Assembly: GCA_964370115.1 (NCBI GenBank)
Contig: CAYJIA010000033.1
Coordinates: 1 to 24,080 of the forward strand
Origin: SIG603 sp964370115
Lineage (GTDB): Bacteria > Bacillota > Clostridia > Oscillospirales > Acutalibacteraceae
Direction: 5' to 3'
DNA length: 24,080 nt
The notes beneath the pieces are model-generated. The model saw only the letters and a program-made list of their open reading frames with translations, ran no database searches and was not told the origin of the DNA. Positions within the stretch are counted from its first letter, which is position 1; every line of letters starts with the position of its first letter. Shown here piece after piece: positions 14,512 to 22,519 of this stretch. The position numbers and the translations under genes were made by a program.

Positions 14512-16098
14512 TTAGTTTCTGCTAAACTCCGACAACTCTAGCCCCTCGTTGTGCTCTAGCGCCCAGTTTATGCTCCACTGATTTGCAAATAACAGTAGAT
14601 ACCTGTCTTTCATATCTTGTACTTTTTTTGTATCCGATGTGAGGCTGAGTTTTTTTAGGTCTACATCTTCGTTTTCTATCCAACGTATAAATGTATAAGA
14701 CAAATTCTCTGACCTTATCTCTACATTGTACTCGTTTTCCATTCTGTATTTAAACACGTCAAATTGAAGTGTTCCTACAACGCCTACTATAATTTCCTCA
14801 AGACCCGAGGAAATTTCTCTGAAAATTTGGATTGCACCCTCTTGCGCAATTTGTTCAATTCCCTTTACAAACTGCTTTCTTTTCATCGTGTCTTTTTGCT
14901 GAACTCTACAGAAAAATTCTGGCGCAAATGTCGGTATACCTTCAAATCTCACTTTTTTTGACGGTGCACAAATAGTGTCGCCTATCGAAAAAATACCAGG
15001 GTCAAACACGCCTATGATATCTCCTGCGTACGCCTCGTCAATGATTTCACGGCTTTGAGCCATCATTTGTTGAGGTTGTGCAAGTTTTATTTTTCTGCCT
15101 GCTTGCACATGACTTACTTCCATGCCTTTTTCAAACTTACCGCTACAAATTCTCATAAACGCAATTCTATCCCTGTGTGCCTTATTCATATTCGCTTGAA
15201 TTTTAAACACAAACGCCGAAAATTTGTCTTCAAACGGATCTACAACGCCGTCTGCTGTATTTCTTTCAAGAGGTGCGGTTGTCATTTTTAAAAAGTATTT
15301 CAAGAAAGGTTCGACACCGAAATTTGTAAGCGCTGAGCCAAAAAATACAGGTGAAAGTTTTCCGTGTCTCACTTTTTCCATGTCCAAATCATACCCAGCA
15401 CCGTCTAAAAGTTCTACATCGTCTTTTAAAGTGCTATATAGATTTTCGCCTAAGGTACCCACCAAACTTTCGTCGTCAAGATTAACTTTTGTCGCCGCAA
15501 CTTCTCTTTGCCCGTTGTTTGCTTCAAATGTAATAATCTCCGACTCGTCTCTGTCGTACACGCCTTTAAACTCGTAACCTGAGCCTATTGGCCAGTTCAT
15601 TGGATAAGTTCCAATGCCAAGTTCTTTTTCTATTTCGTCTAAAAGGTCATAAGGGCTAAGTGCATCCCTATCCATTTTATTGACGAATGTAAAAATCGGT
15701 ATGTCTCTTAAAAGACAAACTTTAAATAGTTTTCTTGTTTGCGCCTCAACACCCTTTGATGCATCAATTACCATTACGGCAGAGTCGGCAGCCATTAGTG
15801 TTCTATATGTGTCCTCGGAAAAATCTTCATGTCCAGGTGTGTCCAAGATATTTATGCAAAAATTATCATATTCAAACTGCATAACGGAAGATGTTACCGA
15901 AATACCCCTTTGTTTTTCTATCTCCATCCAGTCAGACACTGCGTGCTTAGCGTGCTTTTTACCCTTAACGGCACCTGCCATAGAAATAGCACCACCGTAT
16001 AGCAAAAATTTCTCTGTAAGTGTAGTTTTACCTGCGTCAGGGTGAGAAATTATAGCGAAAGTTCTTCGCCTATTAATTTGTTCTTTTAAGTTTGACAA
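14512..16098 (-). CDS. prfC: Peptide chain release factor 3
   Basis: A GTPase that removes RF1 or RF2 from the ribosome after peptide release. The 528 residues are full length. G1 is SHPDAGKTTLTEK (18-30), the switch I region is RGISVTSSVMQFEY, G3 is DTPGHEDFSEDTYR and G4 is NKMDRDA. The RF3-specific C-terminal domain follows, including QVGxLQFDVFKYRM-like VGTLQFDVFKYRMENEY. The start is TTG 16098, with GAGG 8 bases upstream; no ATG gives a complete N terminus. A promoter lies at 16135-16163, and the terminator sits beyond repeat copy B. The gene is monocistronic as far as seen. Confidence 0.96.
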   Translation of the reverse strand: MSNLKEQINRRRTFAIISHPDAGKTTLTEKFLLYGGAISMAGAVKGKKHAKHAVSDWMEIEKQRGISVTSSVMQFEYDNFCINILDTPGHEDFSEDTYRTLMAADSAVMVIDASKGVEAQTRKLFKVCLLRDIPIFTFVNKMDRDALSPYDLLDEIEKELGIGTYPMNWPIGSGYEFKGVYDRDESEIITFEANNGQREVAATKVNLDDESLVGTLGENLYSTLKDDVELLDGAGYDLDMEKVRHGKLSPVFFGSALTNFGVEPFLKYFLKMTTAPLERNTADGVVDPFEDKFSAFVFKIQANMNKAHRDRIAFMRICSGKFEKGMEVSHVQAGRKIKLAQPQQMMAQSREIIDEAYAGDIIGVFDPGIFSIGDTICAPSKKVRFEGIPTFAPEFFCRVQQKDTMKRKQFVKGIEQIAQEGAIQIFREISSGLEEIIVGVVGTLQFDVFKYRMENEYNVEIRSENLSYTFIRWIENEDVDLKKLSLTSDTKKVQDMKDRYLLLFANQWSINWALEHNEGLELSEFSRN

Positions 16099-16134
16099 AA
16101 TCTTAACCTCAATTCAATTTCATAGTTACCAATA

Positions 16135-16163
16135 ATTTTATCATAAATCCAGCAAAAATTCAA
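16135..16163 (-). promoter_or_regulatory. Promoter of prfC
   Basis: On the minus strand TTGAAT (16163-16158), 17 bases, TAAAAT (16140-16135), about 37 bases before the TTG start. No terminator was found between this and the upstream 16213 gene, so some read-through is possible. Confidence 0.6.
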
Positions 16164-16212
16164 TGGTTTTATTACCTGCTTTTTTGTTTACTGTTTAGAA
16201 TTATTAACGCTG

Positions 16213-16530
16213 TCATATACGCTTTTTTTGTAACACACTTTCCCCCACAAACTCATCTTTCACCATATAGACCTTAGATGCATTTATTGTTTGTTTTCTT
16301 GCTGTGAATTGTTTTTTTGCAGTTTTCATTTTTGGACGCACTATGAGCACAGTAAAAAGTATTGTTAAAACAAGTCCGAAAAATATCGGCACCACAGCCA
16401 AAAATAAAAATATGTCTGAGGATGATATTTCATTTGTTGTATTTGGAGTAAGCGGTACAGCCGCCAATAAAATCATATAGCTTATCGCAAAAACTATGCT
16501 CACTATGAGTATAATAATAATTTTTTTCAT
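16213..16530 (-). CDS. Small two-helix membrane protein of the PadR/zinc-ribbon operon
   Basis: 105 residues, family not recognised. Two hydrophobic helices (about 4-26 and 40-66) flank a short Thr/Asn/Ser loop. A basic cytoplasmic tail (RPKMKTAKKQFTARK onward) ends in QKKRI. Its ATG shares one base with the stop of the zinc-ribbon gene (TAATG), with GGAGGT just upstream inside that gene, so the two are translationally coupled and may form a complex. Nothing more specific can be said about function. Confidence 0.8.
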   Translation of the reverse strand: MKKIIIILIVSIVFAISYMILLAAVPLTPNTTNEISSSDIFLFLAVVPIFFGLVLTILFTVLIVRPKMKTAKKQFTARKQTINASKVYMVKDEFVGESVLQKKRI

Positions 16531-17654
16531 TACATTACACCTCCAAAAAAGAAGATTATTAAGTATATAAGTAGTGAAATCGCCGTCGAAGTCCCTATAA
16601 ACATAGATAGGAAAAGTAAAATTTGTTTAGTCTTGTCAATTGGTAATTCACCCGACACTCTCCCCGTTTGCCCATTTATGGCAAAGTGATACATTTTACC
16701 CTTGTATCTGGTATTTAGCATCCACACTGGAAGTAGCGCGTACTCTATCTTTTCATTTTGCAGAGAATAGTCTTCGCTTTTTAATGTTAGCTTTGTGTGC
16801 TTTATTTTTTTCTTTCTTTTTTCCATGTATATGCCCTTTGCACCAAGCACATCAGATTGTGTATAGAAAAATATCCTATCCTTTGCGCGTTTTGTGCAGT
16901 CGTCAACACTTGTGTCAAATTTTTCCGCATAAAAACCTGCCATATAACTTGGTGCAAAGTCTCTAAGTTCATTAAAATCATATGGCTCCAAGCCGTCCAT
17001 ATAATCGTCTTCCATTTTTGACGTTGCATCTACTGGTAGAGATTTATATTCTATTTCTCCTGCAAATTGCAAGTCATAATGCTTTGTCTTTGTAATTAAA
17101 TACTCGCCCTGCCTCACCGTTGACGTGTCGATAGGTTCATATTTAAAATTATAAACACCCTTACCACTAAAAAGCCAAAACGGCACATACGTACCAGCTA
17201 TTTTATCAATACGGTTTTGGCCACCGAAATCGTTTGGTAAGAGTATTTTTCCTTTATAAAATTTTTTAAGCATATTTTGCGCCTGCTCTTTACCAATTTT
17301 AAACGGCAAAATGCTGTCTGGGCTCAACATTCCCTTTATATTATCCACCATAACCACTGCATTTCCACAGTATATGCACTCTGTTGCAACCGTGCTTGAG
17401 TCGTTTATCACTTCGGCTCCACAGGCGGTGCACACAAGGCCAGAGTAATTTTCTAGCTCGACATATTCTTTCTTTAGGCTTTTTACTCTCCAGTCAGCAT
17501 TTTGAGCTTCTTCACTTTTACCTTTTGATAAATTAAAAAAATCGGCTGGAAACTCGCTTTCACAGTGATTACATTTTATAATATCATTTTCTATATCAAA
17601 CTGTATGGTGGCACCGCAATTTGGGCATTGCAATTTTAAAATTTCACTTTCCAT
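16530..17654 (-). CDS. Double zinc-ribbon protein with C-terminal membrane anchor
   Basis: The start is placed at ATG 17654, because GGAGG sits 5 bases upstream; an in-frame TTG at 17666 would have the ribosome site inside the gene. This gives 374 residues. The first ribbon is C10-x2-C13 with C28-x2-C31 (CPNCG, CNHC), and the second is C75-x2-C78 with C93-x2-C96 (CTACG, CIYC), like TFIIB/rubredoxin-type ribbons. A central globular region (about 110-345) contains the aromatic-rich YVPFWLFSGKG segment, and one or two membrane helices lie at about 347-372. Homologues of this layout are often labelled TFIIB-type zinc ribbon-containing protein, without known role. It sits between PadR and the small membrane protein. 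A membrane sensor or assembly role is speculation. Confidence 0.8.
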   Translation of the reverse strand: MESEILKLQCPNCGATIQFDIENDIIKCNHCESEFPADFFNLSKGKSEEAQNADWRVKSLKKEYVELENYSGLVCTACGAEVINDSSTVATECIYCGNAVVMVDNIKGMLSPDSILPFKIGKEQAQNMLKKFYKGKILLPNDFGGQNRIDKIAGTYVPFWLFSGKGVYNFKYEPIDTSTVRQGEYLITKTKHYDLQFAGEIEYKSLPVDATSKMEDDYMDGLEPYDFNELRDFAPSYMAGFYAEKFDTSVDDCTKRAKDRIFFYTQSDVLGAKGIYMEKRKKKIKHTKLTLKSEDYSLQNEKIEYALLPVWMLNTRYKGKMYHFAINGQTGRVSGELPIDKTKQILLFLSMFIGTSTAISLLIYLIIFFFGGVM

Positions 17655-17675
17655 GTAAGCCTCCAATTTGCTAAA

Positions 17676-17969
17676 TTAGCTAAGTTCTTTTACCTTTTCG
17701 TTTGCAAGTTTCAAAACCTCTTCACCCTTTGGTGTTCCTGTGTAATATTTTCGTATTTTTCCATTAACATTTTTTTGTTCCGACACTATAAGCCCACCTT
17801 TTTCTAAATCGTGAAAAATCGGGTATAAGGTGCCTGCCGATATATCATATCCATGTCTTTTAAGCTCTTCTATCATCCACGTTCCGTATATGGGTTCTTT
17901 GGTTGCATGCCTTAAAATATGAACATGAATAAACGCCAAAAATAATTTTCTTAAAATTTTCTCTTGCAT
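17676..17969 (-). CDS. PadR family transcriptional regulator
   Basis: A 97-residue winged-helix repressor. The PadR signatures are YGTWMIEELKRHGYDISAGTLYPIFHDLEKGGLI (about 28-62) and the wing KNVNGKIRKYYTGTPKGEE. The C-terminal dimer helix is short, as in the smallest PadR proteins. The ATG at 17969 has GGAG upstream. It is the first gene of a three-gene unit with the zinc-ribbon and small membrane proteins, and divergent from fetAB. Its promoter is perfect consensus (18022-18050) and a TCGA-containing dyad lies just downstream of the -10, so autorepression is likely. The inducer is unknown. Confidence 0.93.
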   Translation of the reverse strand: MQEKILRKLFLAFIHVHILRHATKEPIYGTWMIEELKRHGYDISAGTLYPIFHDLEKGGLIVSEQKNVNGKIRKYYTGTPKGEEVLKLANEKVKELS

Positions 17970-17993
17970 ATTAACTTCTCCTATGTTACAATA

Positions 17994-18013
17994 ATATCGA
18001 ATTTCGATATCGA
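17994..18013. promoter_or_regulatory. Putative PadR operator between padR and fetA
   Basis: ATATCGA-ATT-TCGATAT (17994-18010, perfect 7-bp arms), overlapped by a second palindrome TCGATATCGA (18004-18013). It lies at the start point of the padR promoter and could also affect the divergent fetA gene. Confidence 0.6.
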
Positions 18014-18021
18014 TTTTCTAT

Positions 18022-18050
18022 ATTATACTATTTTTATTCTAATTTGTCAA
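18022..18050 (-). promoter_or_regulatory. Consensus promoter of the padR/zinc-ribbon operon
   Basis: On the minus strand TTGACA (18050-18045), 17 bases, TATAAT (18027-18022). On the plus strand the only -10 candidates for fetA (TATATT 18019, TATACT 18024) fall inside the same stretch, so the two promoters would exclude one another. Confidence 0.85.
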
Positions 18051-18062
18051 GCGAGGAGAACT

Positions 18063-18698
18063 ATGTTAATAACAGTAAATAGGCTTAATTTTTTGGACAT
18101 TATTTGTTACCCCAAAATAGAGATTGAAGAAAACGTCTTCACATTTATAAGCGGTGAAAGCGGCTGCGGAAAAAGCAGTTTGTTAAAAATTTTGAACAGA
18201 CTTATCCTTCCCAAAGAGGGTGAAATTTTTTATAAAGACTGCGATATTTACAAACAAGACGTGATTTCATATAGAAAAAAAGTAATGCTCGTATCACAAG
18301 AAGTGTTCCTCTTGGATAAAAGCATTGAAGAAAATTTTATTTTTTACTATGAAAGCCGTGAAGAAAGCGTCATTTCCAAAGAGAAAATGTCAGAGTTTTT
18401 AAATATTTGCCAAATAGACATGTCACTTGACACACCATGCACTAATCTATCAGGTGGTGAAAAACAGCGTGTTTTCCTAGCAATTTGCCTGTCTTTTTGC
18501 CCCGAGGTCTTGCTATTGGACGAACCTACTTCTGCACTAGACGAAAAAACATCCATAAATCTTTTGACAAGTATAAAGCAGTTTTGCTTTACATCAAACA
18601 TAACCCCAATAGCCGTGTGTCACAGCGATTTTCTTGTAAATAAGTTTGCCGACAGGGTAATTAGGCTTACAAAAAGCAAAGTGGAGGACAAATCATGA
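18063..18698 (+). CDS. fetA: ABC transporter ATPase, FetA/YbbL-like
   Basis: The ATPase that should power the adjacent FetB-type permease; in E. coli FetAB exports iron and protects against oxidative stress. The start is ATG 18063, with GAGGAG (18053-18058) 4 bases upstream. An open frame extends to 17964 but runs over the padR promoter, so it is not the start. The 211 residues are short and complete: Walker A GESGCGKSS (31-39), Q79, signature LSGGE (129-133), Walker B VLLLDE (149-154) with the D-loop SALD, and switch H187. It overlaps fetB by ATGA. Metal specificity is inferred from the partner family. Confidence 0.88.
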   Translation: MLITVNRLNFLDIICYPKIEIEENVFTFISGESGCGKSSLLKILNRLILPKEGEIFYKDCDIYKQDVISYRKKVMLVSQEVFLLDKSIEENFIFYYESREESVISKEKMSEFLNICQIDMSLDTPCTNLSGGEKQRVFLAICLSFCPEVLLLDEPTSALDEKTSINLLTSIKQFCFTSNITPIAVCHSDFLVNKFADRVIRLTKSKVEDKS

Positions 18699-19471
18699 AC
18701 GACGTAGTACAACTCCAAATTTGGCAATTTTCTCTTGTTTATACCCTGCTCATAATAGCGTGTATAATCATGAAAATATGCAAAGTAAATCTTGTAAAAC
18801 AGCTTTTAATCGGCAACATAAGAATGACGGTTCAGCTCATCTTGGCAGGACTGATACTCACCTATATTTTCGAAAATCCACACCCACTATTCACCATTTT
18901 ATACATATGCGTAATGGTCGTATTCTCTGTTTACAGGGTATTTTCAAGAGTAAAAGGCTTAAACTCTGGATTTAAAATTGCCGTCGCCTTGTCCTTGTCT
19001 TTTTCTGGACTTTGTATGATTGCGTTTTTCGTCGTGGTCGTTGTTGGCGAAAGCATATTCAACCCGCAATACACAATACCGCTTGCCGGAATGATACTAG
19101 GAAACAGTATTACCGGTGTAAGTCTCGGACTCAAAAGCTTCATGGAAAATGTCAATTCAAATAAGCCAAGGATAAATGCCTTACAAGGCGTAGGCGCAAA
19201 GCCTCAGCAAATTTTGTTCCCCTTTGTAAAGAGTGCATTTGAAACCGCAATGCTTCCAACTCTAAACAGTATAGTCGGCATGGGTATAGTCTCGCTCCCC
19301 GGCATGATGACGGGACAAATTTTATCTGGAACCCTGCCGATGACTGCAATTTTATACCAAATCGCAATCATGGTCACAATCTGCACAGTCGTTTGCCTTG
19401 CATGCTTTGGCTCGCTTTATTTTGGCTACCAAACCATGTACGACAAAAAATTTCAAATAATTAAGTATTAA
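18695..19471 (+). CDS. fetB: FetB/UPF0014 family ABC permease (metal export)
   Basis: The membrane half of a FetAB-type exporter. The 258 residues have about seven hydrophobic helices. Family signatures are GMILGNSITGVSLGL (about 135-149) and GIVSLPGMMTGQILSG (about 201-216), followed by the AILYQIAIM helix. The gene begins inside the fetA stop (ATGA, 18695-18698), with GGAGG upstream, so it is translationally coupled. Its stop TAA shares bases with the stop of the convergent DUF815 gene (TTAA at 19468-19471), and no terminator separates them. Plant relatives (STAR2/ALS3) are tied to aluminium tolerance, so a substrate other than iron is possible. Confidence 0.9.
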   Translation: MNDVVQLQIWQFSLVYTLLIIACIIMKICKVNLVKQLLIGNIRMTVQLILAGLILTYIFENPHPLFTILYICVMVVFSVYRVFSRVKGLNSGFKIAVALSLSFSGLCMIAFFVVVVVGESIFNPQYTIPLAGMILGNSITGVSLGLKSFMENVNSNKPRINALQGVGAKPQQILFPFVKSAFETAMLPTLNSIVGMGIVSLPGMMTGQILSGTLPMTAILYQIAIMVTICTVVCLACFGSLYFGYQTMYDKKFQIIKY

Positions 19472-20652
19472 AGCGTATCCGCCATTAATGCCTTAATAAA
19501 ATGTTTTGCTGTTCTAGGGCTTCTTCCGCCGTTTCTTACCTCGAATGTCTGCGCTTTTTTGTGCAACTCTTCCCTATCCATTTTAACATTGTACATACCT
19601 GCATAAAAGTCTACTATCTCTAAGTAATCGTCCTTGTTAGGTGCGTTAAATGTCACGGTGAGACCAAATCTTGCAGAAAGGCTCAATGTTTCTTGTAGGG
19701 TATCTCTTAGGTGTATGTCGTCCCCCTCGCGCTCGCTCATAAGCTCTTTCACAAGGTGACGCCTGTTGCTTGTCGCGTAAATCACACAGTTTTTGGACGG
19801 AACAATTATACTGCCTTCCAAAATCGCTTTCAATGTAGAAAAGCTTTTGTCTTCGGGCGCAAAGCTCAAGTCGTCTATAAACAAAATAAATTTAAGAGGA
19901 TTTTCGGATAATTCATCAAGCAGTTTTGGCAAATGCACAATACTGCTTTTTTTAATTTCTACAAGGCGCAGACCCTTGTCGGCAAATTCGTTTAGCACCG
20001 CTTTCACAGTAGAGCTTTTTCCAGTTCCTGCATCTCCATATAAAAATGCATTGTTTGCACTTTGTCCATTTAAAAAACTTTCGGTATTTTTTACTACCTT
20101 ATCTCTGGCATATTCATAGCCCTTTAAATCCTTAAGGCTTTGTGTGTCAGGGTTTTTTATTGGCAAAATCCCTTTGTCGTCAAATATAAAAGCCCTGTAT
20201 TTGCTGAAAATCCCATAACCAAGAGACGAAACATTCAAAAGTTTTTCCTGATAAATTTTCACAAAATCTGCCTCATAACTTTTAAATAACGGCAGTTTAA
20301 CCCCTAAATCTTTTGTAATGTCGCAAGCCTTTACACCCGCGATCTCTTTGAGATTTGACAAGTCGATTTCAAGCGCCTCGTCTAGGGTTTCACCTGTATT
20401 TTTATCCGCGCCCCTTGCCCTAATGTAAAAGTTATCGCTAGATAAAATTCTCTCTAAAATAAAGTCAGTAAGGCAATCTGCCTCTTTAAAAAGCATAGAG
20501 GAAAACTTAGCATATGCCATACAAAGTTCTTCCTTGTCACCTGCTTCATACAGTCTTAAAACCTCAGAAAACGCTGATATAACGGGATTTTCAAGTAAAT
20601 CCCTAAATACTGTAAGCGTGTTAAGCTTTACATATAAATTACTGTTTTGCAT
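19468..20652 (-). CDS. DUF815 family AAA+ ATP-binding protein
   Basis: 394 residues. The C-terminal two thirds match the DUF815 AAA group: Walker A GDAGTGKSS (206-214), Walker B FILFIDDLSF (255-264), a sensor-like YATSNRRHL (292-300), SARFGLTVTF (326-335) and a final NGGRSPRTAKHF arginine-containing helix. The N-terminal 180 residues are helical without a known motif. The cellular role of DUF815 is not established. The ATG at 20652 has GGAG upstream, and the promoter is at 20685-20713. It is monocistronic and converges on fetB with overlapping stop codons. Confidence 0.9.
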   Translation of the reverse strand: MQNSNLYVKLNTLTVFRDLLENPVISAFSEVLRLYEAGDKEELCMAYAKFSSMLFKEADCLTDFILERILSSDNFYIRARGADKNTGETLDEALEIDLSNLKEIAGVKACDITKDLGVKLPLFKSYEADFVKIYQEKLLNVSSLGYGIFSKYRAFIFDDKGILPIKNPDTQSLKDLKGYEYARDKVVKNTESFLNGQSANNAFLYGDAGTGKSSTVKAVLNEFADKGLRLVEIKKSSIVHLPKLLDELSENPLKFILFIDDLSFAPEDKSFSTLKAILEGSIIVPSKNCVIYATSNRRHLVKELMSEREGDDIHLRDTLQETLSLSARFGLTVTFNAPNKDDYLEIVDFYAGMYNVKMDREELHKKAQTFEVRNGGRSPRTAKHFIKALMADTL

Positions 20653-20684
20653 TGTGTTCTCCTATAAAATAACTAGTTTTTTAT

Positions 20685-20713
20685 ATTTTAACACATAAAA
20701 GCGATACTTGCAA
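20685..20713 (-). promoter_or_regulatory. Promoter of the DUF815 gene
   Basis: On the minus strand TTGCAA (20713-20708), 17 bases, TAAAAT (20690-20685), 33 bases before the start codon. No clear terminator for the upstream DUF4097 operon was found in 20714-20821. Confidence 0.6.
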
Positions 20714-20821
20714 AAGATTTTTGTTTTGCACTTTATTAAGATTTCACTTTCCAGCAATTACCTTAATTCGACTGCTTCTCGCCTAAGAAAACTTTTAATC
20801 ACTATGTGCTTTACCTTCGGC

Positions 20822-21628
20822 TTATTTCGTAAAATCAATTTCTATATTTCCAAGGTTTGCCGTTACATTTATAAATGCTTTTTCTTTTCCTGTCTCTGCA
20901 GCATCTCCACTGTCGATATCAGACTTACCAAGGTTTACACTTGTATCTATTATATAGTCTCCTCTTGCTCCAACAAGTTTCATTTCGATGTTACCCATGT
21001 TACTTGAAAAGTCACCTATTTCGATAATATTGCAGTCGTTCATCTCCAAATTACCCAAATCCATATGAATTTCTGCATTATTAATTTCACAGTTTGATAG
21101 CTCAATATTTCCTAAATTGCTTGTGCTATAAAAATCCTTTATCACTAAATCAGAAATTTCCACATCACCCATATTTGTTTGAATGTCTATAAACTCTAAA
21201 TCATTCGCGACATAAATATCAATCCTAGTATTTTCTGGTGAAAATCCTGTGAAGAAACCTATGCTAATATAACCTTTTTTGTTGCTTTCACTGCTAAGCT
21301 CCAATGTTCCATCTTCTTTTAAACTAACTTTTAACGACTGGTCGTTATGCTTTATATATGACTTATCTGATTTTATTATATTAATTTTTGCCATATCTCC
21401 CGTAAAAGCTATAGATTTCACATCATCAAGCTCTATTTCTCCAACATCTGCCACCTCACTCGGATCATAAAAGGAAATAAACGATGCACCTTCTTCTCTA
21501 TCTCCTGTGAAAAAACCTGTATTTATGCTGGCATGTGTGCTTCCGCCCATCAAAACACCAGCGCTTACAAATATCACGCCAAAACAAAATGCCACTGCCG
21601 CTATTATCCACGCTATCTTACTCTTCAT
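20822..21628 (-). CDS. DUF4097-type beta-repeat protein with N-terminal membrane anchor
   Basis: The start is placed at ATG 21628, since GGAGG stands 7 bases before it; an in-frame TTG at 21649 lies upstream of that ribosome site. This gives 268 residues. Residues 5-27 form one membrane anchor or uncleaved signal. The outside part is rich in short strands, with a motif like N-L/M-G-N/D-I/V-E-I/L recurring six times from about residue 152 to 264 at roughly 20-residue spacing (NMGDVEI, NLGNIEL, DLGNLEM, NMGNIEM, NLGKSDI, NLGNIEI). That predicts a beta-helix or roll, as in DUF4097 proteins. The gene begins inside the end of the DUF1700 gene (11-bp overlap), so the two are coupled. A role in envelope stress or surface sensing is inference. 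Confidence 0.87.
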   Translation of the reverse strand: MKSKIAWIIAAVAFCFGVIFVSAGVLMGGSTHASINTGFFTGDREEGASFISFYDPSEVADVGEIELDDVKSIAFTGDMAKINIIKSDKSYIKHNDQSLKVSLKEDGTLELSSESNKKGYISIGFFTGFSPENTRIDIYVANDLEFIDIQTNMGDVEISDLVIKDFYSTSNLGNIELSNCEINNAEIHMDLGNLEMNDCNIIEIGDFSSNMGNIEMKLVGARGDYIIDTSVNLGKSDIDSGDAAETGKEKAFINVTANLGNIEIDFTK

Positions 21629-22175
21629 CACTGTTCCTCCTATTGACAAACTTAAGTATTATTACTTTAAATAAGTTTATTATCGCTTTAATTATTATCG
21701 CAGATATTTTTGCAAACGCTATGGTGAGTGCCACGCATACTAAAAATGTCCCCAAAAATATCAGTCCAGTTGCACCACTGTAGAAAAAAGCTGGAAATAT
21801 AATCACAAGTGAGGCTAGCGCTGTTGCTCCCATAGACACTGCGACTATTGGGAAAACTAGTCCTAGCACTGCAAGCACTATAAAGAAAGAAAACATCACT
21901 GCAATAAACGCAATTGCAAGAGGTACCGACACAGGCGAAGTCGCAGCTAGTAGCACCACCGTGGAGGTTTTCAGTTTTTTTGGCTCTTTAATTCCAAATT
22001 CTGCAATAAGCTTTGCCGCTATTTGCTTTGGATGAGGCAAATTTGCTATCGCCTCGTATTCGTTTTCTGCTTCGTTTAAGTACTCTGTATAAAATTCGAT
22101 TGCACTATCCCTCTCCTCTTGTGGTAAGGGTTTTAACTCTTTACTAAGTATTTTGAAGAACTGCTCCCTGTTCAT
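21618..22175 (-). CDS. DUF1700 family membrane protein
   Basis: 185 residues. The soluble N terminus (1-65) has the DUF1700 pattern: L-P-x-E-E-R-D-x-x-I-E-F-Y-x-E-Y (about 17-32), then HPKQIAAKLIAEFG. Residues 72-165 hold three or four hydrophobic helices. The ATG at 22175 lies within the last codons of the upstream PadR gene (32-bp overlap), with GGAGG 9 bases before it. The gene runs into the DUF4097 gene, making three overlapping genes in one transcript. PadR, DUF1700 and DUF4097 commonly occur together in Firmicutes; the joint function is not established. Confidence 0.9.
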   Translation of the reverse strand: MNREQFFKILSKELKPLPQEERDSAIEFYTEYLNEAENEYEAIANLPHPKQIAAKLIAEFGIKEPKKLKTSTVVLLAATSPVSVPLAIAFIAVMFSFFIVLAVLGLVFPIVAVSMGATALASLVIIFPAFFYSGATGLIFLGTFLVCVALTIAFAKISAIIIKAIINLFKVIILKFVNRRNSDEE

Positions 22176-22488
22176 CTAATGTTTCCTCCTCTAAAATATT
22201 GTCTATTACTGCCTTATAGTTTTTCCACTCGCTACAAAAATACGAAAGTTTTTGCCTGCCTTTATAGGTAATACTATAATATTTACGGTTTCTGCCGTCG
22301 AATTGCCTGTCGTATGTCGTGAGCAAACCCTCTTTTGAAAGCCTACGTAGTACAGGATAAAGCGCCGACTCAGACATGTCTATGGAATTAGCAACTTTTT
22401 GTGTAAGGTCGTATCCGTATGTGTCGCCCTTTGCCACTATGCCCAAAACACAGGCATCTAATAGTTTTGATGCTACGCTGTATATCAA
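22144..22488 (-). CDS. PadR family transcriptional regulator, TTG start
   Basis: 114 residues. The PadR winged helix has YGYDLTQKVANSIDMSESALYPVLRRLSKEGLL (about 24-56), and the wing is DGRNRKYYSITYKGRQKL. A longer C-terminal helix follows (WKNYKAVIDNILEEE). The start is TTG 22488, because GGAGGG lies 6 bases upstream and no ATG is available before the helix-turn-helix. It heads the overlapping PadR-DUF1700-DUF4097 operon. The promoter at 22520-22549 contains an ATAC-N8-GTAT dyad, so autoregulation is expected. Divergent from the M20 amidohydrolase. Confidence 0.92.
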   Translation of the reverse strand: MIYSVASKLLDACVLGIVAKGDTYGYDLTQKVANSIDMSESALYPVLRRLSKEGLLTTYDRQFDGRNRKYYSITYKGRQKLSYFCSEWKNYKAVIDNILEEETLDEQGAVLQNT

Positions 22489-22519
22489 GATTATCCCTCC
22501 TATTTATTTTTACAATAAT

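Noticed and set aside
16164..16212. Terminator between the small membrane gene and prfC
   Set aside because: No stem of useful length followed by T residues on the minus strand.
17964..18062. N-terminal extension of the fetA frame
   Set aside because: It covers the padR promoter and start; GAGGAG at 18053-18058 supports ATG 18063, and the ATPase fold begins there.
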